Below are positions 1 through 7,404 of a stretch of DNA of 18,441 bases, in pieces (the first letter of the stretch is position 1; each line of letters starts with the position of its first letter). Position numbers and translations under genes: made by a program. The notes beneath the pieces are model-generated. The model was not told where the DNA came from and did no database searches. It saw nothing but the letters and a program-made list of their open reading frames with translations. The DNA comes from an uncultured Zoogloea sp. (lineage in GTDB: Bacteria > Pseudomonadota > Gammaproteobacteria > Burkholderiales > Rhodocyclaceae), in contig CALBTT010000020.1 in assembly GCA_937967645.1 (NCBI GenBank), positions 1 through 18,441 of the forward strand. The letters are read 5' to 3'.

Positions 1-313
1 CCAGGCGCTCCTTGAGCCAGTACTCCATGGCCTTCACGTCGTGGTTGGTGGTGGCCTCGATGGCCTTCACGGCCTCGCCGTCGGCCACCGAGAAGTTGGC
101 GATCACGGCATCCAGCTCGGCCACGGTGGCCTCGGAGAAGGGGGCGATCTCCGCCAGTTCGGGCGCGGCGGCGAGGGCCTTCAGCCATTCGATCTCCACC
201 TTGACCCGGTTGCGGATCAGACCGAACTCGGAAAAATGCTCGCGCAGGGCGGAAACCTTGGACTCGTAACGGCCGTCGAGGGGCGACAGGGCGGTGATGG
301 GCTGGAGATTCAT
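1..313 (-). CDS. purB: Adenylosuccinate lyase, N-terminal 104 residues (partial)
   Basis: Adenylosuccinate lyase acts twice in purine synthesis, splitting fumarate from SAICAR and from adenylosuccinate in the cytoplasm. Only the first 104 codons lie here; the gene runs off the left edge. The protein starts MNLQPITALSPLDGRY, then SKVSALREHFSEFGLIRNRV, and reaches EATTNHDVKAMEYWLKE near residue 90. These match the N-terminal part of the long, E. coli-type PurB closely, including the TTNHDVKA..Y motif. The ATG at 313 gives the expected family start. No strong Shine-Dalgarno sequence precedes it. The gene diverges from the YqhA-family gene across about 100 bp. Its fumarate product is the substrate of the fumarase encoded on the other side, but a functional link is only an inference. 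Confidence 0.95.
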   Translation of the reverse strand, partial: MNLQPITALSPLDGRYESKVSALREHFSEFGLIRNRVKVEIEWLKALAAAPELAEIAPFSEATVAELDAVIANFSVADGEAVKAIEATTNHDVKAMEYWLKERL

Positions 314-360
314 GCGTAAAGGCCTTGGGGCAGAAAAGCAAAGTTCTCCATTTTACCGTC

Positions 361-388
361 TTGGACGACGGTTCGCCGATGATAAAAT
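361..388 (+). promoter_or_regulatory. Possible sigma-70 promoter for yqhA-fumA
   Basis: TTGGAC at 361-366 is followed after 16 bases by TAAAAT at 383-388 (five of six bases of the -10 consensus). A start near 395 would leave a short leader before the ATG at 418 and would exclude the in-frame ATG codons farther upstream. The -35 match is poor, so this is a weak prediction. Confidence 0.3.
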
Positions 389-417
389 CCGGGCTCCCCC
401 AACTGCATCACCTCATC

Positions 418-948
418 ATGAGCAAAGGTCCGCAAAAACTCGAGAACTTCATCTTCTGGAGCCGCTGGCTGCAGGCCCCGCTATACCTGGGCCTGGTCGT
501 CGCCCAGGGCATCTACGTCTACCTCTTCATGGCCGAGCTGTTTCACCTGCTCAGCTCGGTGTTCTCCTCCGGTGGCCACATCAGCGAGACCGAGACCATG
601 CTGGTGGTCCTCGGGCTGATCGACGTGGTGATGATCGCCAACCTGCTGATCATGGTCATCATCGGCGGCTACGAGACCTTCGTGTCGCGCCTCGACCTGG
701 AGGGGCACCCGGACCAGCCGGAGTGGCTGTCCCATGTGAACGCCGGCGTCCTCAAGATCAAGCTGTCCACCGCCATCATCGGCATCTCCTCGATCCACCT
801 GCTCAAGACCTTCATCAATGCCGCCAACCTGGCCGAGCACACGATCATGTGGCAGGTGATCATCCATGTCGTGTTCCTGCTGTCCGCCATGGCCATGGCC
901 TTCGTGGACAAGATGATGAACCAGACCGTTTTGCTGTCAAAACACTAA
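418..948 (+). CDS. yqhA: YqhA-family (UPF0114/TIGR00645) inner-membrane protein
   Basis: A 176-residue integral membrane protein of the YqhA family, whose function is unknown. Hydrophobic segments lie at about residues 18-40, 62-84, 116-136 and 144-164. Family landmarks are visible: SRWLQAPLYLGL (15-26), MVIIGGYETFVSRLD (79-93), SIHLLKTFI (125-133) and MWQVIIHVVFLLSA (144-157). The start at 418 is chosen because MSKGPQKLENFIFWSRW aligns with the E. coli YqhA N-terminus. An upstream ATG at 379 and a start at 325 stay in frame but add unfamiliar sequence. None of these starts has a good ribosome binding site. The stop lies 18 bp before fumA, so the two genes are probably cotranscribed. Confidence 0.85.
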   Translation: MSKGPQKLENFIFWSRWLQAPLYLGLVVAQGIYVYLFMAELFHLLSSVFSSGGHISETETMLVVLGLIDVVMIANLLIMVIIGGYETFVSRLDLEGHPDQPEWLSHVNAGVLKIKLSTAIIGISSIHLLKTFINAANLAEHTIMWQVIIHVVFLLSAMAMAFVDKMMNQTVLLSKH

Positions 949-966
949 AGAGAGGGAGCTTCACCC

Positions 967-2502
967 ATGACCGCCATCAAACAGGAAGACCTGATCCAGT
1001 CCGTCGCGGACGCCTTCCAGTACATCAGCTACTACCACCCGCTGGACTACATCAAGGCCCTTGGCGAAGCCTACGAGCGTGAGGAATCCCCCGCCGCCAA
1101 GGACGCCATCGCCCAGATCCTGACCAACTCCCGGATGGCCGCCGAAGGCCACCGCCCGATCTGCCAGGACACCGGCATCGGCATGGTCTTCATCAAGGTC
1201 GGCATGCAGGTCACCTGGCCGGACGCCACCATGAGCGTCCAGCAGATGATCGACGAAGGCGTGCGCCGCGCCTACGCCAACCCCGACAACCCGCTGCGCG
1301 CCTCAGTGCTGGCCGACCCCGCCGGCGCCCGCAAGAACACCAAGGACAACACCCCGGCGGTGGTCCATTTCGAGCTCGTCCCGGGCCACCACGTGGAAGT
1401 CATCTGCGCGGCCAAGGGCGGCGGCTCGGAGGCCAAGTCCAAGTTCGCGATGCTCAACCCGTCCGACGACCTGGTGGACTGGGTCCTCAAGAAGATCCCC
1501 GAGATGGGCGCCGGCTGGTGTCCGCCGGGCATCATCGGCATCGGCATCGGTGGCACGCCCGAAAAGGCCATGCTGCTGGCCAAGGAATCCATCATGGCCC
1601 CGGTGGACATCCACGAGCTGAAGGCCAAGGCCGCCAGCGGCGCAACGCTGACCCGCCCGGAAGAGCTGCGCCTCGAGCTGATGGAGAAGATCAACGCCCT
1701 CGGCGTCGGCGCCCAGGGCCTCGGCGGCCTGACCACCGTGCTCGACGTGAAAGTGCTGGACTACCCCTGCCACGCTGCCAACCTGCCGGTGGCCCTGGTG
1801 CCCAACTGTGCCGCCACCCGCCACTGCCACTTCCACCTGGATGGCTCCGGCCCCGCGAAGATCGAGCCGCCCAAGCTGGAAGACTGGCCCGCCGTCACCT
1901 GGACGCCGGACCTCAAGGCCGCCACCCAGGTGGACCTCAACACCCTGACCAAGGAACAGGTCGCGTCCTGGAAGCCGGGCCAGAAGCTCCTCCTCAACGG
2001 CAAGATGCTCACCGGCCGCGACGCCGCCCACAAGCGCATCGCCGACATGCTGGCCAAGGGCGAGAAGCTGCCGGTGGACTTCACCAACCGCGTGATCTAC
2101 TACGTGGGCCCGGTGGACCCGGTGCGTGACGAAGTGGTCGGCCCGGCCGGCCCCACCACCGCCACCCGGATGGACAAGTTCACCCGCATGATGCTCGAGC
2201 AGACCGGCCTGATCTCCATGGTCGGCAAGTCCGAGCGCGGCCCCACCGCCATCGAGGCCATCAAGGACAACAAGTCCGCCTACCTGATGGCCGTCGGTGG
2301 CGCTGCCTACCTGGTGGCCAAGGCCATCAAGTCGGCCAAGGTCGTCGGCTTTGCCGATCTGGGCATGGAAGCCATCTACGAGTTCGACGTGGAAAACATG
2401 CCCGTCACCGTGGCCGTGGATTCCGCCGGCACCAGCGTGCACAACACCGGCCCCAAGGAATGGCAGGCCCGGATCGGCAAGATCCCGGTCACCGTGGCCT
2501 GA
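967..2502 (+). CDS. fumA: Class I fumarate hydratase, oxygen-sensitive [4Fe-4S] type
   Basis: Catalyses reversible hydration of fumarate to malate in the TCA cycle, in the cytoplasm. The 511-residue protein has the N-terminal alpha domain of class I fumarases (about 1-300) and the C-terminal beta domain (about 330-505). Three cysteines spaced like the cluster ligands of characterised class I enzymes are visible: C66 in PICQDTG, C185 in GWCPPGIIGIGIGG and C281 in PNCAATRHCHFH. The beta domain carries GPVDPVRDEVVGPAGPTTATRMD and ends normally. GAGGGAG at about 952-958 is a good ribosome binding site for the ATG at 967. The protein is slightly shorter than E. coli FumA, as is usual for many betaproteobacterial members. 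A strong terminator follows. The gene symbol fumA is by class; fumB would be equally defensible. Confidence 0.95.
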   Translation: MTAIKQEDLIQSVADAFQYISYYHPLDYIKALGEAYEREESPAAKDAIAQILTNSRMAAEGHRPICQDTGIGMVFIKVGMQVTWPDATMSVQQMIDEGVRRAYANPDNPLRASVLADPAGARKNTKDNTPAVVHFELVPGHHVEVICAAKGGGSEAKSKFAMLNPSDDLVDWVLKKIPEMGAGWCPPGIIGIGIGGTPEKAMLLAKESIMAPVDIHELKAKAASGATLTRPEELRLELMEKINALGVGAQGLGGLTTVLDVKVLDYPCHAANLPVALVPNCAATRHCHFHLDGSGPAKIEPPKLEDWPAVTWTPDLKAATQVDLNTLTKEQVASWKPGQKLLLNGKMLTGRDAAHKRIADMLAKGEKLPVDFTNRVIYYVGPVDPVRDEVVGPAGPTTATRMDKFTRMMLEQTGLISMVGKSERGPTAIEAIKDNKSAYLMAVGGAAYLVAKAIKSAKVVGFADLGMEAIYEFDVENMPVTVAVDSAGTSVHNTGPKEWQARIGKIPVTVA

Positions 2503-2522
2503 GCCTCATCCGCTTCGTGAAG

Positions 2523-2546
2523 AACCCGGCCGCGCGCCGGGTTTTT
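2523..2546 (+). terminator. Rho-independent terminator after fumA
   Basis: The 8-bp stem AACCCGGC (2523-2530) pairs perfectly with GCCGGGTT (2536-2543) around a 5-base loop and runs into TTTTT (2542-2546). It lies 20 bp after the fumarase stop, a textbook position for ending the yqhA-fumA transcript. Confidence 0.88.
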
Positions 2547-2585
2547 CATCTCTGCGTCCCCTCCCCGCCTCCACGCACCTGCACC

Positions 2586-3359
2586 ATGTTCCGCACCCTG
2601 CGCATCGCCATCCTGCTCTTCATCCTCGCCACGGTGGCCATCGGCGCCTGGCGGAGCCACGCCCAGGCCACCGACTGGAAGGACTCCGTCCATGTGACGA
2701 TCTACCCGATTGCCGCAGACGGCACCCAAGCCAGCCGCCAGGCCGTCGCCCAGCTGCGCCCGGACGACTTTGCCCCCCTCGGCGAGTGGTTGCAGGAGGA
2801 GGTGCAGCGCCACGGCCGCCCGGTGCTGCGCCCGGTGGCCCTCAACCTGGCGCCGCCGGTCGACGCGCTGCCTCCGCCCTATCCGCGCGGCGGCAGCAGC
2901 CTGTCGATGGTCTGGTGGAGCTTGCAACTCCGCCTGTGGGCCTGGCGGCACGATGCCGCCCCCGGCCCACGCCCGCAGATCCGGCTGTTCGTGCTGTACC
3001 ACGACCCCGCCCTCAGCCCGGTGCTGGAGCACTCCCTCGGCCTCGAGAAGGGCAAGATCGGCGTCATCAAGGTGTTTGCCAGCCGCAGCGAGCGCCAGCG
3101 CAACCTGGTGATCGTGGCCCACGAACTGCTCCACACCCTCGGCGCCACGGACAAGTACGACCTCGCCACCCACCAGCCGCAGTTCCCGGACGGCTATGCC
3201 GAGCCCGAGCTGCGGCCCCGCCACCCCCAGCACCTCGCCGAGATCATGGCCGGACGCATCCCCCTGAGCGACAGCCAGGCGCAGATTCCGGACAGCCTGG
3301 CCGCCACCTTGATCGGGCCGACCACGGCCCGGGAGATCGGGCTGACCCCGCCTCGCTGA
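2586..3359 (+). CDS. Hypothetical signal-anchored protein with zincin HExxHxxGxxD motif
   Basis: A 257-residue protein I cannot name. Residues 1-27 form a basic start and hydrophobic stretch (LRIAILLFILATVAIGAW) that would act as a signal peptide or anchor, so the rest is probably periplasmic. Residues 179-191, HELLHTLGATDKY, fit the zinc-binding pattern HExxHxxGxxD known from snapalysin-like zincins, with H179, H183 and D189 as candidate ligands and E180 as candidate catalytic base. A later segment, AEIMAGRIPLS (218-228), contains a methionine that could serve as a Met-turn. These features suggest a small metallopeptidase, but activity is inferred from the motif alone. The ATG at 2586 is chosen because it begins the signal sequence; the reading frame stays open upstream and no clear ribosome binding site is present. 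It stands alone between the fumA terminator and the convergent sbtB-like gene. Confidence 0.75.
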   Translation: MFRTLRIAILLFILATVAIGAWRSHAQATDWKDSVHVTIYPIAADGTQASRQAVAQLRPDDFAPLGEWLQEEVQRHGRPVLRPVALNLAPPVDALPPPYPRGGSSLSMVWWSLQLRLWAWRHDAAPGPRPQIRLFVLYHDPALSPVLEHSLGLEKGKIGVIKVFASRSERQRNLVIVAHELLHTLGATDKYDLATHQPQFPDGYAEPELRPRHPQHLAEIMAGRIPLSDSQAQIPDSLAATLIGPTTAREIGLTPPR

Positions 3360-3388
3360 GGCCGGCCGCAACCGCCCGCCAGCGCCGG

Positions 3389-3697
3389 CTAGAACTTGGC
3401 CGGCCGCAGCACCGCCGCATCGACGACGAAGGCCACCATGCCGTAGTCCGCGTAGAAACGGGCCTGGAGCATATCCACCAGGTCACCGGCCAGCTGCTCA
3501 TCGCACAGCACCTCGATACGGATGTTCGACGAGGCCCGCCAAGCCCCGTCCCTGAGCCCCCGGGCGCCCTGGCCCCGGGCCTCGGTGATGGTGTAACCGC
3601 GGGCGCCGAGTCGGGCCAGTTCGGGCAGCAGGAGGCTTTCCAGTTCGGCCTCGCAGATGATGGTAACGAGTTTCCTCAGGGCAACGGCGGGGCTCAT
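3389..3697 (-). CDS. sbtB: SbtB-like PII family regulator of SbtA
   Basis: A 102-residue PII-superfamily protein of the SbtB type, a ferredoxin-like trimer expected to bind adenine nucleotides and gate the bicarbonate transporter encoded just upstream. Visible landmarks are LVTIICEAELESLLLPELARLGARGYTI (first strand and helix), the T-loop region TEARGQGARGLRDGAWRASS (38-57), IRIEVLCDEQ (59-68) and the C-terminal YGMVAFVVDAAVLRPAKF. The T-loop lacks the GlnB-type uridylylation region, so control by GlnD is unlikely. The chain ends at PAKF, without the C-terminal cysteine-containing extension described for some cyanobacterial SbtB proteins. Its ATG overlaps the sbtA stop as ATGA, implying translational coupling. 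Assignment rests on residues plus neighbourhood; no biochemical role can be read directly. Confidence 0.8.
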   Translation of the reverse strand: MSPAVALRKLVTIICEAELESLLLPELARLGARGYTITEARGQGARGLRDGAWRASSNIRIEVLCDEQLAGDLVDMLQARFYADYGMVAFVVDAAVLRPAKF

Positions 3698-4638
3698 GAC
3701 AGGGCTCCTTGGAGTTGGGTGGCCAGCCAGTGATAGAGGGGAATGCCAGCCAGCAGGTTGAAGGGGAAGGTCACTCCCAGGGACGCACCGATGGACAGGG
3801 CCGGGTTGGCCTCCGGCACCGCGATGCGCATCGCCGCCGGGGCTGCGATGTAGGACGCACTGGCATACAGGGTCGCCAGCAGGACGCTGTTACCGATGGA
3901 GAAGTCCAGCACCTGGGCGGTCAGCAGGCCCAGCACACCGGCACAGATGGGCATCACGATCGCAAAGGCCAGCAGGAAGGGACCGGCCCGGCGCAGATCG
4001 GCGAGGCGCCCTGCCGCCACCAGCCCCATCTCCAGCAGGAAGAAGGCCAGCATACCCTTGAAGAGGTCGAAGAACACCCGATCCAGCGGCTGGATGCCTT
4101 GTGGCCCGGCCAGCCAGCCGATCAGCAGGCCACCGCCCAGCAAGACGATGCTCTTGCCGGCCAGCACCTCATGCAGCAAGGCCTTCCAGCGCACGTCCCC
4201 CTGCCCCCGGCGGGCCAGGAAGACGCCCACCAGCAGTGCCGGCAGCTCGAGCAGGGCCAGGAAGACGGTCATGTAGCCGTCGGCGGGCAGGGACCGGCTG
4301 GCCAGGTAGCTGCTGGCCACCGCAAAGGTGACCACGCTGACCGAACCATAGTGGGCGGCGATGGAAGCCGCATCCGCCCGGGGCAGACGCCCCACGACGC
4401 GCAGCACCTGGAAGCCGGCGAGGGGGATCAGCAGTGCCACGCCCACCACCACCGCCGCCGGCAGGGCCAGGTCCAGCAGGGAATGGCGGGCCAGTTCCAC
4501 GCCGCCCTTCATGCCGATGGCCAGCAGCAGGAAGATGCTCAGGGCCTCATAGACGACCCCCGGGATCTTCAGATCCGAACGCACCACGCCGGCCAGCAGG
4601 CCGAGCATGAAGAAAAGGATGACGGGTTCAAAGGACAT
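3694..4638 (-). CDS. sbtA: SbtA-family sodium-dependent bicarbonate transporter
   Basis: A 314-residue inner-membrane protein of the SbtA/DUF897 family, which imports bicarbonate with sodium in cyanobacteria. About ten hydrophobic segments fall in two halves separated by a cytoplasmic loop near residues 142-165. Paired conserved stretches, AAHYGSVSVVTFAVASSYLA (95-114) and ATLYASASYIAAPAAMRIAV (255-274), sit in equivalent places in each half and match the SbtA substrate region; IGASLGVTFPFNLLAGIPLY (283-302) follows. AAGGAG at 4648-4653 lies 9 bases before the ATG. The gene overlaps the sbtB-like gene by 4 bp, is preceded by a 19-codon leader ORF and diverges from a CbbR/CmpR-like regulator. 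Bicarbonate is the likely substrate, but heterotrophic SbtA homologues have been little tested. Confidence 0.88.
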   Translation of the reverse strand: MSFEPVILFFMLGLLAGVVRSDLKIPGVVYEALSIFLLLAIGMKGGVELARHSLLDLALPAAVVVGVALLIPLAGFQVLRVVGRLPRADAASIAAHYGSVSVVTFAVASSYLASRSLPADGYMTVFLALLELPALLVGVFLARRGQGDVRWKALLHEVLAGKSIVLLGGGLLIGWLAGPQGIQPLDRVFFDLFKGMLAFFLLEMGLVAAGRLADLRRAGPFLLAFAIVMPICAGVLGLLTAQVLDFSIGNSVLLATLYASASYIAAPAAMRIAVPEANPALSIGASLGVTFPFNLLAGIPLYHWLATQLQGALS

Positions 4639-4644
4639 GATGGC

Positions 4645-4704
4645 TCACTCCTTCCCATCCACCGGCCAGGCAGCAAGGCCTGACACAAAAGCGGGCTGAT
4701 GCAT
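4645..4704 (-). CDS. Possible 19-residue leader peptide upstream of sbtA
   Basis: A short ORF encodes MHQPAFVSGLAAWPVDGKE. An AGGAG (4711-4715) sits 6 bases before its ATG, an ideal arrangement and one of the best ribosome binding sites in this region. Its last sense codons, AAG GAG, are themselves the Shine-Dalgarno sequence of sbtA, and its TGA stop ends 6 bases before the sbtA ATG. Ribosomes finishing the leader would therefore sit on the sbtA initiation region, so translational coupling or control of sbtA by this peptide is plausible. No function is recognised in the peptide itself, which has no repeated regulatory codon such as those in amino-acid attenuators. It could still be a chance ORF. 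Confidence 0.45.
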   Translation of the reverse strand: MHQPAFVSGLAAWPVDGKE

Positions 4705-4720
4705 GTTGTTCTCCTGATGA

Positions 4721-4734
4721 CCCGCTCCAGCGGG
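4721..4734 (-). promoter_or_regulatory. Small hairpin in the sbtA 5' leader
   Basis: CCCGCT (4721-4726) and AGCGGG (4729-4734) are a perfect 6-bp inverted repeat with a 2-base centre. In the sbtA transcript this would form a hairpin ending 6 bases before the AGGAG of the leader ORF. GCGGG at 4691-4695 could compete for pairing with CCCGC. There is no U-tract, so it is not a terminator; an effect on leader translation or RNA stability is conjecture. Confidence 0.3.
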
Positions 4735-4761
4735 CGACGGGTGGCAGGATGAGGCCGGCGT

Positions 4762-4789
4762 GACATAAAATCCAATTAACAAATATCAA
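4762..4789 (-). promoter_or_regulatory. Possible sbtA promoter
   Basis: On the minus strand TTGATA (4784-4789; five of six bases of the -35 consensus) is followed after 16 bases by TATGTC (4762-4767), a poor -10. A weak -10 would suit an activator-dependent promoter. The start would fall near 4755, leaving about 50 bases before the leader ORF. Confidence 0.3.
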
Positions 4790-4811
4790 GATTTCCATTT
4801 ACCAGAACTTA
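4776..4811. promoter_or_regulatory. Two TNA-N7-TNA motifs, candidate CbbR-type operator
   Basis: TTA-N7-TCA at 4776-4788 and TTA-N7-TTA at 4799-4811 lie between the LysR gene and sbtA. TNA-N7/8-TNA is the core described for CbbR binding sites, and paired sites in a divergent promoter are typical of LysR regulators. The region is AT-rich, so such matches can arise by chance. The second motif ends just before the LysR start codon, where a bound regulator could repress its own gene. Confidence 0.4.
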
Positions 4812-4814
4812 TAT

Positions 4815-5729
4815 ATGTCCCGCCGCCGCATCACCCTCCGCCAGCTCGAGACCTTTGCCACCGTCGCCCGGCTGGGCAGCTTCAGCCGGGCGGCGGAAGC
4901 CCTGCACCTGACCCAGCCAGCCGTCTCCATCCAGATCCGCCAGCTCAGCGAGACCGTCGGCATGCCCCTCTTCGACCAGGCGGGACGCAGCCCCCGGCTG
5001 ACCGCGGCAGGGGAGGAACTGCTCGCCACAACACGCAGCCTGGACGACGTGTGGAACGGCTTCGAGTCGGCCATCGACGCGCTGCGGGGCCTCAAGCGGG
5101 GCACCCTGCGGGTGGCCCTGGTAACCACCGCCAAGTACTTCCTGCCGCGCATGCTGGGCGCCTTCTGCAAGCGCTATCCGGACATCTCCATCGAGCTGGA
5201 GATCGCCAACCGCGACCGGGTGGTGGAGCGCCTGCGCCACAATGAGGACGACCTGTACGTGATGTCCTACCCGCCGGAGGACCTGGACATCGTGGTGCAC
5301 CCGTTTCTCGACAATGAAATGGTGGTCCTCGCCCCCCGCGGGCACTGGGCGGCGGAACGCCGGGTGAGCCTCACCGAGCTGGCGGGCGAACCCTTCCTGC
5401 TGCGCGAGCCCGGCTCCGGCTCGCGGCGGGCCATCGACGATTTCGCCCGGCAGGCTGGCGTGAGCCTGCGCGTGCGCCTCGCCCTGGGCAGCAACGAGGC
5501 CTTGCTGGAGCTGGCGGGTACCGGCATGGGCCTGGCCGTGATCTCCCGTCACGCCCTGGGAGACCGGCTCGAAGTGGAGGGGCTGGTGGTCCTCGACGTG
5601 GAGGGCTTCCCACTGCACCGCCCCTGGAATCTCGTGCATCTGCGCAACAAGATCCTGCCGGTTCCGGCCCGCGCCTTCCTCGACGAAATGCTGGCAGCGT
5701 CCCGGGCATCCCGATCAGGGCAGCCCTGA
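4815..5729 (+). CDS. CbbR/CmpR-like LysR-family transcriptional regulator
   Basis: A 304-residue LysR regulator. Residues 7-65 hold the winged helix-turn-helix (TLRQLETFATVARLGSFSRA, then LTQPAVSIQIRQLSETVG), followed by a linker helix and a two-lobed effector domain from about 95. The start of that domain, RVALVTTAKYFLPRMLGAFC, and the later NRDRVVERLRHNEDDLYVM resemble CbbR/CmpR proteins, which regulate Calvin-cycle and bicarbonate-transport genes in response to metabolites. It diverges from sbtA, so control of sbtA-sbtB is the natural inference. The ATG at 4815 gives the usual LysR N-terminus, but no Shine-Dalgarno sequence precedes it (the upstream bases are AT-rich), so translation may be weak or nearly leaderless. 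No RuBisCO gene is present in the window. Confidence 0.88.
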   Translation: MSRRRITLRQLETFATVARLGSFSRAAEALHLTQPAVSIQIRQLSETVGMPLFDQAGRSPRLTAAGEELLATTRSLDDVWNGFESAIDALRGLKRGTLRVALVTTAKYFLPRMLGAFCKRYPDISIELEIANRDRVVERLRHNEDDLYVMSYPPEDLDIVVHPFLDNEMVVLAPRGHWAAERRVSLTELAGEPFLLREPGSGSRRAIDDFARQAGVSLRVRLALGSNEALLELAGTGMGLAVISRHALGDRLEVEGLVVLDVEGFPLHRPWNLVHLRNKILPVPARAFLDEMLAASRASRSGQP

Positions 5730-5760
5730 TGGGGAAAAGGACATTGCGGTAAGCACTCAC

Positions 5761-5788
5761 TTCACCCGGCAGGGCACTGCGCTATGCT
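5761..5788 (+). promoter_or_regulatory. Possible sigma-70 promoter for the sigma-54 activator gene
   Basis: TTCACC (5761-5766) and TATGCT (5783-5788) are separated by 16 bases in the 138-bp gap between the LysR gene and the activator gene. Each matches four of six consensus bases. A transcript from here would have a leader of about 70 bases before the ATG at 5868. Confidence 0.25.
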
Positions 5789-5867
5789 CTCCGGCAGATG
5801 AGGGATGGACCCGTCCCCGCGCCCGTCCCGCCGCACGCACCGCCATCACTTCAAGAGGCAGAACAGC

Positions 5868-7289
<1,422 letters not shown>

Positions 7290-7308
7290 CCGGAACCTGT
7301 CCGCCCAC

Positions 7309-7325
7309 CCTGACACCCTGTCAGG
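7309..7325. promoter_or_regulatory. 17-bp palindrome, likely upstream activator site
   Basis: CCTGACACCCTGTCAGG is a perfect 7-3-7 inverted repeat. Its centre lies about 95 bases upstream of the predicted sigma-54 start, within the usual enhancer range, and directly follows the activator gene. A further CCTGTC half-site occurs at 7296-7301. It is not followed by a T-run, which argues against a terminator. It is the best candidate for the Fis-domain binding site of the adjacent activator. Confidence 0.55.
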
Positions 7326-7370
7326 TAGGCTGAGCAACCCAAACCCGACCAGACAGAAAAACACCTTATG

Positions 7371-7383
7371 AATCAATAAGAAA
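7371..7383. promoter_or_regulatory. Partial IHF-like site
   Basis: AATCAA (7371-7376) matches the WATCAA half of the IHF consensus, but the TTR half is missing (AAA). A bend between the palindrome and the -24/-12 promoter would be functionally sensible. The match is only partial. Confidence 0.2.
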
Positions 7384-7387
7384 ATCT

Positions 7388-7404
7388 TTGGCACAGAAAC
7401 TGCA
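7388..7404 (+). promoter_or_regulatory. Sigma-54 (-24/-12) promoter of the permease/CoA-transferase genes
   Basis: TTGGCACAGAAACTGCA matches the RpoN consensus YTGGCACGRNNNTTGCW at all but two positions. The invariant GG (7390-7391) and GC (7402-7403) are correctly spaced. Transcription should start near 7414, about 30 bases before the permease ATG, which has GGAGGAG at 7429-7435. An activator gene of the right class ends just upstream. Confidence 0.87.

Noticed and set aside
325..417. Upstream extension of the yqhA frame to 325 or 379
   Set aside because: The added residues do not fit the family N-terminus, and the likely promoter at 361-388 lies inside them.
3360..3408. Two copies of GGCCGGCCGCA (3360-3370 and 3398-3408) at the convergent gene ends
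   Set aside because: The self-complementary core could pair, but the loop is long, no T-run follows and such GC words are common at this base composition; a terminator role is not supportable.
5805..5867. Earlier ATG for the sigma-54 activator
   Set aside because: The added 21 residues are Pro/Arg/His-rich without family match, while the ATG at 5868 has AAGAGG 9 bases upstream.
7309..7325. Palindrome read as a terminator for the activator gene
   Set aside because: The stem is followed by AGGTAGGCTG-like sequence without a T-run; its placement fits an enhancer site better.
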